Shown here: positions 56,715 through 64,000 of the stretch, in pieces
How positions within the stretch are numbered: position 1 is the first letter of the stretch
Layout of the letters: every line of letters starts with the position of its first letter
From: Aquabacterium sp.
GTDB taxonomy: Bacteria > Pseudomonadota > Gammaproteobacteria > Burkholderiales > Burkholderiaceae_C
Assembly (NCBI RefSeq): GCF_029946005.1
Contig: NZ_JAQSDR010000012.1
Location: 248,001 to 312,000, forward strand
Reading direction: 5' to 3'
DNA length: 64,000 bases
The notes under the pieces: model-generated
The model's database searches: none
The model's input: only the letters and a program-made list of their open reading frames with translations
Told to the model about the DNA's origin: nothing
Made by a program: the position numbers and the translations under genes

Positions 56715-58019
56715 ATGAAATGGACAAGCAATCTATCGCTGTTGAGAGGGGCGCTGCTTGGCATCCTGTTATGCCCGATGGCATTCCCTGGGCATGTTCA
56801 GGCGGACATGGTCAATGTGAATTTCTATTCTGATGCCGACAAGGAATGGCATGTTCTGGATGCCAACGGAAAGCTCATCTCCGATGCGCAAGGGGCTGCT
56901 TCCATGCCACAGGCTGTCTGCCTCAATGACACTTCACCGCCGAACTGTCCACCAGGGGCCGTGAAGTACGGGCATGTGTCCCCCGGTGATTGGCCCACCA
57001 GCTTGAAGCCCGTCCCTGGGGCAAAGTGGATTTGGGCGCCCAATGTCACCGGCCAAACATCTCCGGCGGCCAAGGCAGAATTCACTTTCACACGGGACTT
57101 TTATCTTTGCAGCCCCCGTGCAGATGGGACCATTCACGTCGCGGTAGATGACACCGCCGAAGTGTCTGTCAATGGCATCCCCGTGCTGACCACGACCTCA
57201 AACCAACTCACCAAGAAAACCTTTCCAAGGAAGTCACTGAACGGCGTGTTGACTTCTGGTTTCCCGATCAAGAAGAACACCATCACCATCAAGGCACGAA
57301 ACTCGTACCTTGACTGGTGTGATCCTGCAAAGACCAAAGGGGCCGTCGACAACTATCAATGCAATCCGGCTGGGCTGGTCGTTGGTGCTTCATTTCCCGA
57401 CGATGCGCCGTCATGCACAGGAAGCAAGGGCGAGGTCATTCCGAGTGGGCAAACAGAACGCAATTGTCCGTCCGGCCAAATTGGATCGACGGGCATTTGT
57501 GTTTGTGGCTCTCTCTTGCCCATGAACGACTGCGTAACGCCGCCTCAAACATGCGCAGATTACGCATATTCTGGCTGGTCTGCCTGTGGCGCTGACTACA
57601 AGCAGACCAGGACTGTGATGGGCAGAATCCCGGCCGGGTGCATCGGCGAGCCAGTCGCTCAACCTGTGCTGACTCGGTCCTGCTCCGATGATCCTCCCAA
57701 ATGCGATTCCTTCACCTACAGCGCTTGGGGCCAATGCCAGCAGAATGGCAAGCAGACGAGGTCTGTGTTGGCAAGTTCGCCCACGGGCTGTACCGGCGGG
57801 ACTCCGGTGACCAGCCAGTCTTGCCCATACACGCCTCCGCTTGTTGGCAAGGGCGATCGATGCGGATCCCTTCAGGAAGGTCTTGTCGCAAGCTGCCCTG
57901 CTGGGACAAGTTGTGGAGGCCGAAAAAAATGCACTGAAGACTGCCCCTGGTGGGACTGGTCAGGGCTCTTTTGCTCGCAAACCTGCCTCGTTTCAACAGA
58001 TTGGTATTGCGACCCATGA
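56715..58019 (+). CDS. Secreted protein with two thrombospondin type 1-like repeats
   Basis: The protein has 434 residues and a signal peptide at about 1-30 (LLGILLCPMAFPGHVQA). A beta-rich N-terminal domain (to about 235) contains AKWIWAPNVTGQTSP and IHVAVDDTAEVSVNG, like bacterial sugar-binding sandwiches. Two repeats follow, CADYAYSGWSAC...QTRTV...C near 279-322 and CDSFTYSAWGQC...QTRSV...C near 329-370, spaced like TSP1 modules. A Cys-rich tail ends CLVSTDWYCDP. It is probably disulfide-rich and extracellular; the function is unknown. Confidence 0.65.
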   Translation: MKWTSNLSLLRGALLGILLCPMAFPGHVQADMVNVNFYSDADKEWHVLDANGKLISDAQGAASMPQAVCLNDTSPPNCPPGAVKYGHVSPGDWPTSLKPVPGAKWIWAPNVTGQTSPAAKAEFTFTRDFYLCSPRADGTIHVAVDDTAEVSVNGIPVLTTTSNQLTKKTFPRKSLNGVLTSGFPIKKNTITIKARNSYLDWCDPAKTKGAVDNYQCNPAGLVVGASFPDDAPSCTGSKGEVIPSGQTERNCPSGQIGSTGICVCGSLLPMNDCVTPPQTCADYAYSGWSACGADYKQTRTVMGRIPAGCIGEPVAQPVLTRSCSDDPPKCDSFTYSAWGQCQQNGKQTRSVLASSPTGCTGGTPVTSQSCPYTPPLVGKGDRCGSLQEGLVASCPAGTSCGGRKKCTEDCPWWDWSGLFCSQTCLVSTDWYCDP

Positions 58020-58218
58020 CGATGCAGGCATGCAATTGCCTGAGAGCGATGTGGGTGGGCGTGCTGGGCACCGCAGATGGCAAGCCTGGTAGAGCCAGCC
58101 GGGAAGGCGTTTTTCCCGGCGGTGGAGCTTGCGGTGTCCATTGAGCACAGCGCACAGCCTTCAACAACGCCGACGCAACTTCGCGTACCGGGGGCTGTGC
58201 GGCAAGGTCTGGAAGTAG

Positions 58219-58390
58219 TTAAGAAAAAAGCGGTGCTCGTCGCTTCAGCCGCTGATGGCCTTCAGGCCGCGCTGCGTAACCGACGATTGCCCAAACCAAT
58301 GGAAACTGCAGTTGCCCCATCACCATGGCGACGACAGTGACGGCGTAGCTGACACCCATAACCGATACGACGCCTGCTGTTGCTGAGGTT
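58219..58390 (-). pseudogene. C-terminal fragment of a small membrane protein
   Basis: The minus-strand frame reads MGVSYAVTVVAMVMGQLQFP, then LVWAIVGYAARPEGHQRLKR and a Ser-ending tail with a TAA at 58219-58221. It has one transmembrane helix and a basic tail. I cannot name it. Upstream it runs without a start into the family copy C, so the two are fused remnants. The 575-base gap 58020-58594 otherwise holds copy C and the AT-rich promoter region of the next gene. Confidence 0.4.
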
Positions 58391-58500
58391 CCGGCCAAGG
58401 TGCAGAACCCTTGCCCAACACCTTCAACAGGGTGTAGCCCTCCAAGGCCTTGACCATGGCGTCGCTGCCCAAGGCCGTCTCGGAGTCTTCAGCGCGGGAG
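58390..58500 (-). pseudogene. Decayed copy C of the repeated small gene family (internal part)
   Basis: 58396-58498 matches 61988-62090 of the main copy closely (for example a run including CAGAACCCTTGCCCA and TGACCATGGCGTCGCTGCCC). It has only the central part, with neither the start nor the stop. The flanks switch abruptly to unrelated DNA on both sides. Confidence 0.8.
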
Positions 58501-58514
58501 CGCGGAGATCCAAT

Positions 58515-58590
58515 TCACAGGAGTATTATAAAATAATCAATAAATTTGCATTGAAGATGCATAATTTATGATTATTTCTGCAAAGGTGAA
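58515..58590 (+). promoter_or_regulatory. AT-rich promoter region of the RloA/RloB pair
   Basis: The stretch 58521-58580 is strongly AT-rich, unlike the GC-rich surroundings, with TATAAAATAAT and TAATTTATGATTATT runs that could serve as -10 elements. AAAGGTG lies about 8 bases before the RloA ATG. It marks a horizontally acquired unit. Confidence 0.5.
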
Positions 58591-58594
58591 TTCA

Positions 58595-59866
58595 ATGCTT
58601 GTCGAGTTCCGTACAAAGAACTTCCGCAGCCTGCGCGACGAGCAGGTGCTCAGCCTGGTGGCGTCCACCGACAAGACCTTGCTTGACACCCATGCCCTGG
58701 ACACTGGCTTGAAGGCTACCCCGCGGTTGCTCAAGAGTGCAGTGGTGTACGGCGCTAATGCCAGCGGCAAGTCCAACCTCATCAAGGCCTTGCAATACAT
58801 GCGTGGCGTGGTGATGGAATCGGCTGCCCGGCAACCAGGCCAGACCTTTGTGCGGCTCCAACCCTTCAAGCTTGATGCGACATCGGGCAGCCAGCCCACG
58901 GAGTTCGAGGTCACGTTCCTCATCGACGGCGTGCGCTATCAGTATGGTTTTGCCATGACTGCGCAACGCATCGTCAGCGAGCAATTGCTGGTCTACAAGG
59001 CATTCAAGCCGCAACGCTGGTTCGTGCGTCAATTCGATGCCGAAAGCGGCAAGGATGTCTATGAGTTTGGCTCCGGCTTGAAGGGCGCCAAGAACCTGTG
59101 GGAAGGGGCAACCCGGCCGAATGCCTTGTTCCTGTCAATGGCCGTTCAGCTCAACAGTGAGGCCTTGCGCCCGGTGTTCGATTGGTTCGCCAATCGGCTG
59201 GTGATCGTCAACGAGCAAACGCCCTTGTCCCCGCAGTTCTCAGTGCAGATGCTCAAGCAAGAGGCCCAACGCACGGCCATTTGTGATTTTTTGCGTGCCG
59301 CCGACATCAGCATCGCCGACATCGAGGTGGCCACCAAGCAGGCCATGGTTCACACCATCCACTTCGACCTCCCCGCAGGCAAGCGCGAGGACTCTGCCAG
59401 CGAGCAGACCGTGGACGAAGTGAAGTTCCACCACGTCACCGAGCATGGCAAGGCCGTGTTCGATTTGATGGACGAGTCCAGCGGCACCCGCAATCTGCTG
59501 TTCCTGGCGGGGCCAATACTGGACATCCTCAACAAGGGGCTCACGCTGTTGGTGGATGAGCTGGATACCAGCCTTCACACCTTGCTGGTGCAGGCGTTGG
59601 TGCGCTTGTTCCACCGGCCTGAAATCAATACCGCAGGAGCGCAGCTCGTCTTCACCACACACGACACCTCACTGCTTGACGCCTATGGCCTGTTCCGCCG
59701 AGATCAGATCTGGTTTGTTGAAAAGCGACCTGATCAAAGTTCATCGCTGTACCCCTTGCTCGACTTCAGTCCGCGAAAGAATGAAGCGCTGGAACGCGGT
59801 TACTTGCAAGGCCGCTACGGCGCGCTGCCTTTTCTGCGCAATGAGGCTTTGGGGGCGAAGCATTGA
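58595..59866 (+). CDS. AAA-family ATPase RloA/AbiLi-like
   Basis: This 423-residue SMC/ABC-like ATPase has Walker A YGANASGKSN at 52-61, a Walker B region LTLLVDELDTSLH near 320 and an H-motif FTTHDTSLLD. It lacks the long coiled coil of SMC proteins. RloA/AbiLi ATPases pair with a TOPRIM-type RloB in restriction-associated and abortive infection systems. The stop overlaps the RloB start (TGATG). I chose the ATG at 58595 because it has the ribosome site. Confidence 0.85.
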   Translation: MLVEFRTKNFRSLRDEQVLSLVASTDKTLLDTHALDTGLKATPRLLKSAVVYGANASGKSNLIKALQYMRGVVMESAARQPGQTFVRLQPFKLDATSGSQPTEFEVTFLIDGVRYQYGFAMTAQRIVSEQLLVYKAFKPQRWFVRQFDAESGKDVYEFGSGLKGAKNLWEGATRPNALFLSMAVQLNSEALRPVFDWFANRLVIVNEQTPLSPQFSVQMLKQEAQRTAICDFLRAADISIADIEVATKQAMVHTIHFDLPAGKREDSASEQTVDEVKFHHVTEHGKAVFDLMDESSGTRNLLFLAGPILDILNKGLTLLVDELDTSLHTLLVQALVRLFHRPEINTAGAQLVFTTHDTSLLDAYGLFRRDQIWFVEKRPDQSSSLYPLLDFSPRKNEALERGYLQGRYGALPFLRNEALGAKH

Positions 59867-60540
59867 TGGGGCGCGACAACCAGGCCAAAGACCGGCAGTT
59901 GCGCCGCAAAGAGACCAAGGAAGCACGGCGAGCCAGCTACGCCCGAATCCTGATCGTGACCGAAGGCAGTAAAACCGAGCCGCTGTATCTGGAAGAGATT
60001 CGCGCAGCCCATCAGTTGCATTCTGCCAACGTGGCGGTGCAGCCGGGGCAACTGGGCACCGCACCCATCCAGGTGGTGCGTTATGCCCAGCAACTTTTTG
60101 AAGAAGGCGATTTGCACAGAGGCATTCGCCCCAAAAGCTTCGACCAGGTCTATGCCGTGTTTGACCGCGACGACCACGACAGCTACTTCAATGCCCTGGA
60201 TCTGGCACAAGCACTGGACGGCAAGCTGCGCAATGAAAACAGGCAACTGGTCAGCTTCAAAGCCATCGCATCCATCCCCAGTTTTGAGCTGTGGCTGTTG
60301 CTGCACCACGAGGAAGTTCATGCCCCGATTCATCGGGACGAGGTGATGGCGCGCCTGAGGCAGCACATCCCCGGCTACGAGAAGGGCATAGGTGGTACGT
60401 TCGCCATCACCCGCGGTCGGCTGGAGGTGGCGACCCAGCGGGCGCAGGCGTTGGGTGAATATTTCAACGCGCACACCGCGCCCGAACCCTTCACCGCTTT
60501 GCACGAACTGGTCATGCAGCTGACCACGTTGCGGGGCTGA
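59866..60540 (+). CDS. RloB-like (AbiLii) TOPRIM-type nuclease
   Basis: The 224-residue protein carries RloB signatures: ILIVTEGSKTEPLYLEEI with the TOPRIM glutamate, VYAVFDRDDHDS with the DxD metal site, IPSFELWLLLHHEE. It presumably cuts nucleic acid under control of the ATPase encoded just before it. It shares a start-stop overlap with RloA. A convergent PEP-CTERM gene follows. The AbiL/RloAB pairing is known; no R-M genes are present here. Confidence 0.85.
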   Translation: MGRDNQAKDRQLRRKETKEARRASYARILIVTEGSKTEPLYLEEIRAAHQLHSANVAVQPGQLGTAPIQVVRYAQQLFEEGDLHRGIRPKSFDQVYAVFDRDDHDSYFNALDLAQALDGKLRNENRQLVSFKAIASIPSFELWLLLHHEEVHAPIHRDEVMARLRQHIPGYEKGIGGTFAITRGRLEVATQRAQALGEYFNAHTAPEPFTALHELVMQLTTLRG

Positions 60541-60563
60541 AGCCGTTCAACCCGAAGCCCCAT

Positions 60564-60592
60564 GAAAAAAAAGCCCCGCGAGCGGGGCTTGG
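60564..60592 (-). terminator. Terminator of the PEP-CTERM gene
   Basis: A GC-rich stem (60571-60579 with 60582-60590) is followed on the minus strand by a run of eight T. It lies 42 bases beyond the PEP-CTERM stop and 30 bases beyond the RloB stop. Confidence 0.85.
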
Positions 60593-60633
60593 GTGCCTTG
60601 CGGGCCCGGATTCGAGCGGTTGGCGCCGAGCTT

Positions 60634-61725
60634 TCAGTGGCGCGCGCGAGCAGTTCGGCGCCGAGCGACATAGCCGAGCATTGCAACCCCAAGCAACGTC
60701 ATCACGGTCGTGGAGGGCTCAGGCACCGCCACTGGAGTCAGGAGATACGTAGCGTAGTTCCCGGTCGTGCCGATACCGTTCACGATGATCTGACCCTGGT
60801 CGTTGATGGCCACGGCCCTGCTCAGCGTGCCGAAGTTGCCATATTCCGGCAGGATCAACGTGTTCAAGTCGACTGCATCCAATCCATCCCAGATCACCGC
60901 GTATTTCGTGGTGCTGCCAGTCGACGCGTTGTACCAGCCCGAATGGCCAACAACCTGCCCCAGATTGTTAATGCTCCATGCCTCGCTATTGCGCAAGCCT
61001 CCCGGCGGCATGGCCAACGGGTTCAACTGGATCGGCTGTTTAGGATCGACCCATTTGACGGCAGCGCCGAACCATGTCCCGACAATGACGCCAGCATCGT
61101 TGATTGAGTACGCGGTGCTGTTGTTGCCGCCGTAGTAGCTTGTCAGGCCCCCCAAGTAACTCTGTTGGCCGTTCTGCCAGATCGTTTGGGACCCGACTGC
61201 CGTTCCAGAGCTGTTCACATCCTGAGCGGCGCCATAGCCCAGCTGTATGGGCGTTGCAGCCGGACTGTTCCAAAGGACAGCCCGGCCATCGATGACCCCG
61301 ACGATTTGTCCGGCTTGGTTGATGGACGTGGCCAAGGCGCTGTAGGGATAGGTCGTGCCGGGCAGCACAGGGAGTGAGATGGCTTTGCCGCCGACCCAGG
61401 CCACCGCACTCTCGCCGGAGTAGCCCACGATGGTGCCTGCATCATTGATGGCCAGGGCACTGCTAAAAGTCGCCCCGGAAAGCCTAGGCAAGGCACTCAC
61501 TGCGCCGCTGCTACTCCAGATGACGGGAAACCCATTCGAATAACCCACGGACTGGCCAAGATTGTTCAAGCCGTGGACGCTGTCGACGTAGCTTCCGAGC
61601 GTAGCAAGTTTGGTGAGATGGTAGCTGGTGGTATCGGCATGGGCTGTCGATACCGTCAACAGCGTCAGGCAGAGCAGCGATGAGGCCAGGCTGGGCAGGC
61701 CATGAACTTGGCATTGACTTGTCAT
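60634..61725 (-). CDS. PEP-CTERM exported protein with HAF repeats
   Basis: The protein has 363 residues and a signal peptide at about 1-30 (LLCLTLLTVSTAHA). Several HAF-type repeats follow, each with an IN..G..VG pattern: AINDAGTIVGYSG, SINQAGQIVGVID, SINDAGVIVGTWF, SINNLGQVVGHSG. They form a beta-propeller-like exported domain. The C-terminus is VPEPSTTVMTLLGVAMLGYV followed by RRR, the exosortase-sorting tail. No exosortase is in the window. It would be exported and anchored or released at the surface. Confidence 0.88.
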   Translation of the reverse strand: MTSQCQVHGLPSLASSLLCLTLLTVSTAHADTTSYHLTKLATLGSYVDSVHGLNNLGQSVGYSNGFPVIWSSSGAVSALPRLSGATFSSALAINDAGTIVGYSGESAVAWVGGKAISLPVLPGTTYPYSALATSINQAGQIVGVIDGRAVLWNSPAATPIQLGYGAAQDVNSSGTAVGSQTIWQNGQQSYLGGLTSYYGGNNSTAYSINDAGVIVGTWFGAAVKWVDPKQPIQLNPLAMPPGGLRNSEAWSINNLGQVVGHSGWYNASTGSTTKYAVIWDGLDAVDLNTLILPEYGNFGTLSRAVAINDQGQIIVNGIGTTGNYATYLLTPVAVPEPSTTVMTLLGVAMLGYVARRRTARARH

Positions 61726-61861
61726 TCGAATTTTCCCTGTGATAAGTCGTTGATTGTCTACCAGGGGCAATGAATGAGTGGGTCCGCTGGCCCCCCTCAT
61801 TTCAGAGGGGTAACATTTGGTCCCGGAGCATTGACCGTGAGGCCAAAACAAGCGAAGCCCC

Positions 61862-61889
61862 ATGAAAAAAGCCCCGCGCGCGGGGCTTT
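61862..61889 (-). terminator. Terminator of the repeated small gene family (main copy)
   Basis: The stem GCCCCG/CGGGGC (about 61871-61886) is followed on the minus strand by a T-run. Its 25-28 bases are nearly identical to those after the PEP-CTERM gene (60554-60581). Confidence 0.85.
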
Positions 61890-61909
61890 GGTACTTTGCG
61901 GACCGGGCT

Positions 61910-62382
61910 TTACGCGGCGGCTGCCGGGCTTTCAGAGGCGCGGGCCTTGCGCGAGAAGCGGACGGACATGTCGCGGCGCAGGGCGTCCAGGCCAGAACCC
62001 TTGCCCAGCGCCTTCAACAGGGCGTAGCCCTCCAAGGACGTGACCATGGCGTCGCTGCCCAAGGCCATCTCGGAGTCTTCAGCGCGGCCGATCAGCTTCT
62101 TCAGCCGAACGATGTGCGGGCGCAGCGCATCGAGCTGGGCCATGTCGCGCAACGCCTCGGCCACGTCCACATCCGCCGGGATCAGGCCGGGGTTGTCGTT
62201 CATCGCGACCAGCGTGCGGCGGCAGAAGGTTTCCGACTTCTCGCCCATCTTGTTCAGGCTGCGGCGCTCGTCGGTGCTCAGCGAGATCAGACCGGACAGC
62301 TTGCTTTCGAGCGTGGACAGCGCGTCGGCGATGGCGGCATGGTCGGCTGCGGTCAGGGTGAGGGAATGAGGTTTTGGGGCAT
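61910..62382 (-). pseudogene. Conserved small hypothetical protein family, near-complete copy A with a broken start
   Basis: The open frame (about 155 residues) reads LTAADHAAIADALSTLESKL, then SGLISLSTDERRSLNKMGEK, VAEALRDMAQLDALRPHIVR, GSDAMVTSLEGYALLKALGK and an Ala-rich SPAAAA end. It matches no characterised protein I know. The frame has no start codon; ATG at 62382, with AGGAGG close before it, is one base out of frame, so one inserted base would restore MPQNLIPS. Next in-frame Met is at 62248. The predicted fold is all-alpha. Fragments of the same family occur at four other places in the window. Confidence 0.6.
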
Positions 62383-62499
62383 GACCTCCTGGCGTTCGTT
62401 TTTGGTGATGAGGGCGCTTTAGGGATTGGGGTGGGCGAGGGAAATAACCATCAAGAGGGGGCTTGTGCGAGCTTCAGCTTAGAAGCGTCGCAGCTTTCG

Positions 62500-62743
62500 G
62501 CCAGGCCGGTTCACAGTGTCGTGGTGACGTCGGCCAATGTTCGCGCCAAGCACTTATTGCCCGATCTGTTGCACAGCAACGAGCCGCGTGTGTATGGCGA
62601 CAGCGCCTACGCCAGCCAGAAGGCGTTGGTCGCATTGAAGGCCCCGCACGCGAACGACTTCACCAACCAGTGCGTGGGCCCGTGTCGAGCACGTCTTCGC
62701 GGGGGTCAAGCGGCTTTGGGGGTTCACTAAGGTTCGCTACTGA
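62500..62743 (+). pseudogene. Fragment of an IS5-family transposase
   Basis: The first frame reads HSVVVTSANVRAKHLLPDLL, then EPRVYGDSAYASQKALVALK and DFTNQ. It then continues in a second frame as ARVEHVFAGVKRLWGFTKVR with TGA at 62741-62743. Both are hallmarks of IS5/IS1182-type DDE transposases (the DSAY and the KxxWGFTKVR segments). The N-terminus, the region between and the ends are missing, so it is inactive. Confidence 0.8.
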
Positions 62744-63054
62744 GGGCTGAGCAGGAACGCCACGCGCGCCCGTTATAGACCTCAAGCGCGCTTGAGGCCT
62801 TGAAAGCCACGCCCTGGCAGGCTCAAAATCACTACTCAGCCTCGAAGAAGCGGCCATCATTGGCCGCTTCTTGAAATCAGTGCCTTGTTCAACGTGGCCC
62901 TGATTTTTGAAAGCTGGGAAGTTTTCCGAACGAAGACCATTTTTAGCCTTCCTCAAGCCTGAAAGGTCTAGCGTGTCTTCGTAAGCAGACACACCATCAC
63001 ATCCCCATCAAGCTCGCTGCCTAACCTGAAGGTCAACTCAAGGAGGAGCTGACC
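62744..63054. other. Intergenic region before the Rieske oxygenase gene
   Basis: This 311-base stretch holds a 12-bp perfect inverted repeat (62845-62856 with 62861-62872, loop TCAT) without a T-run and an AGGAGGAG ribosome site at 63041-63048. No other gene or recognisable promoter is supported. Confidence 0.5.
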
Positions 63055-64000
63055 ATGTGGAAACCAGAAGCACCGATGTCCGCCGCGCCCGCACTGTTGA
63101 ACCCTCAACTGCCGGTGCGTGCCTACTTTGATGAAGAACTCCTAAAGGCGGAAGAAGATCTCCTTTTCAATAAAGGTACACAGTACGCAGGCCACTCACT
63201 GCTGGTGCCCAATCGCGATGACTACTGCGTGCTACCGCACCGCGACAATGGGGTTGCGCTGATTCACAACGAACAAGGCATCCGTCTGCTTTCCAATGTC
63301 TGTCGGCACCGGCAGTCATCGATCTTGCAGGGCCGGGGTAATGCGCATCGCATCTCATGCCCATTGCACCGTTGGACATACGCCGGCACAGGCGAGCTGC
63401 TCACCGCGCCGCGCTTTGCCTCCAAACCCTGCGTGGCGCTCGAAACCTTCCCCACCGCCCAATGGAATGGCATGCACTTCACCGGTGACGATCCCTCTGA
63501 TGCCCTGAAGAAAATCCCGGATCGCTACGCCAAGCTTCTGTCGTTCGAAGGCATGAAGTTTGGACACATGGAGGTGCACGAATGCAGCTACAACTGGAAG
63601 ACCTTCGTGGAGTTCTACATGGAGGACTACCATGTCGCTCCCTTCCACCCCGGGCTGGGCCGGTTCGTGTCATGTGAAGAACTGGAATGGTCCTTCGGCG
63701 ACCAGTGGAGCGTCCAGACGGTGGGCTTCTACAAGGAACTGGACCAGCCTGGCGACAGCGAGGTCTATCAGGCCTGGCATCAGGCAGTGCTGAATTATTA
63801 CGACGGACGCCTACCGCCCGTGGGTGCCATGTGGTTCATGCTTTACCCCAACATCATGATCGAGTGGTATCCGCTTGTCACGGTGGTTTCGACGGTCTAC
63901 CCTCTCGGTCCGCTGTCGTGCCGCAATGTTGTTGAGTACTACCACCCCGCCGACCTTTCGCAATGGCCAGACGGCGGCGAGATGGCTTCACTTGCAGCAA
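63055..64000 (+). CDS. Rieske non-heme iron oxygenase alpha subunit, partial (runs off the window)
   Basis: At least 315 residues are open to the end of the window, beginning MWKPEAPMSAAPALLNPQLP. The Rieske cluster motif is CRHRQSSILQGRGNAHRISC with LHRW (C-x-H-x16-C-x2-H). The mononuclear iron site is DYHVAPFHPGL (D...H...H), preceded by NWKTFVEFYMED. It would take electrons from a reductase partner that is not in view. The start codon has AGGAGGAG 6 bases upstream. The substrate is unknown; relatives act on aromatic, choline or steroid-type substrates. Confidence 0.88.
   Translation, partial: MWKPEAPMSAAPALLNPQLPVRAYFDEELLKAEEDLLFNKGTQYAGHSLLVPNRDDYCVLPHRDNGVALIHNEQGIRLLSNVCRHRQSSILQGRGNAHRISCPLHRWTYAGTGELLTAPRFASKPCVALETFPTAQWNGMHFTGDDPSDALKKIPDRYAKLLSFEGMKFGHMEVHECSYNWKTFVEFYMEDYHVAPFHPGLGRFVSCEELEWSFGDQWSVQTVGFYKELDQPGDSEVYQAWHQAVLNYYDGRLPPVGAMWFMLYPNIMIEWYPLVTVVSTVYPLGPLSCRNVVEYYHPADLSQWPDGGEMASLAA

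Noticed and set aside
62845-62872. 12-bp inverted repeat as a terminator
   Set aside because: No T-run follows on either strand, and no gene with intact stop lies just before it.

Overview
The window looks like a chromosomal segment of a high-GC betaproteobacterium of the Burkholderiales, probably close to Aquabacterium, Ideonella or Leptothrix. The evidence is the gene order serC-(DUF2059)-gyrA next to an ompA-like gene, the block rph-rdgB-hemW / PP2C-kinase / yicC-gmk-rpoZ-spoT / greB, a PEP-CTERM exported protein, a minor pilin cluster of the fimT-pilVWXY1 type, and many 4-bp ATGA/GTGA overlaps. The genus is an inference; no rRNA or tRNA gene was found to anchor it.

Region 1 (1-20.7 kb) is mostly core. 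It holds serC (partial), a DUF2059 exported protein, gyrA, a peptidoglycan-binding OmpA-like protein, a ceramidase-like membrane protein, a Tat-exported small protein with its GMC oxidoreductase, fadD, the rph-rdgB-hemW operon, a Ser/Thr phosphatase/kinase pair, yicC-gmk-rpoZ, the (p)ppGpp enzyme spoT, greB, an HTH protein with a degenerate receiver domain, and a VTT/DedA-like membrane protein. Region 2 (20.7-28.5 kb) is a type IV minor pilin operon on the minus strand, fimT-pilV-pilW-pilX-pilY1. It ends in a TonB-like gene where pilE is often found, with an 8-bp tandem repeat at the junction.

Region 3 (28.5-42.4 kb) is mixed housekeeping and envelope. It has a fatty acid desaturase with a PaaX-like regulator and palindromic operator, malic enzyme, a GGDEF/EAL protein, an orphan Wza-like export protein, an RsmB-type RNA methyltransferase, a DUF2804 protein, a hemerythrin, a Baeyer-Villiger-type monooxygenase and a phospholipase D family protein.

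Region 4 (42.4-64.0 kb) is accessory and scarred. It combines oxidative and catabolic genes: an Acg-like nitroreductase, a nitronate monooxygenase-like protein, an enoyl-CoA hydratase, two alpha/beta hydrolases (one fused to a Baeyer-Villiger monooxygenase), three AraC regulators, a desaturase, a GMC oxidoreductase with an internal deletion, and a partial Rieske oxygenase. Between them lie gene remnants: DUF6544, VOC, an XRE antitoxin and an IS5-type transposase. There is also a RloA/RloB (AbiL-like) defence pair, a PEP-CTERM HAF-repeat protein, and several decayed copies of one small unnamed gene family with its terminator. The likely theme is inducible oxidation of hydrophobic ketones, alcohols or lipids; the substrate cannot be read from the sequence.
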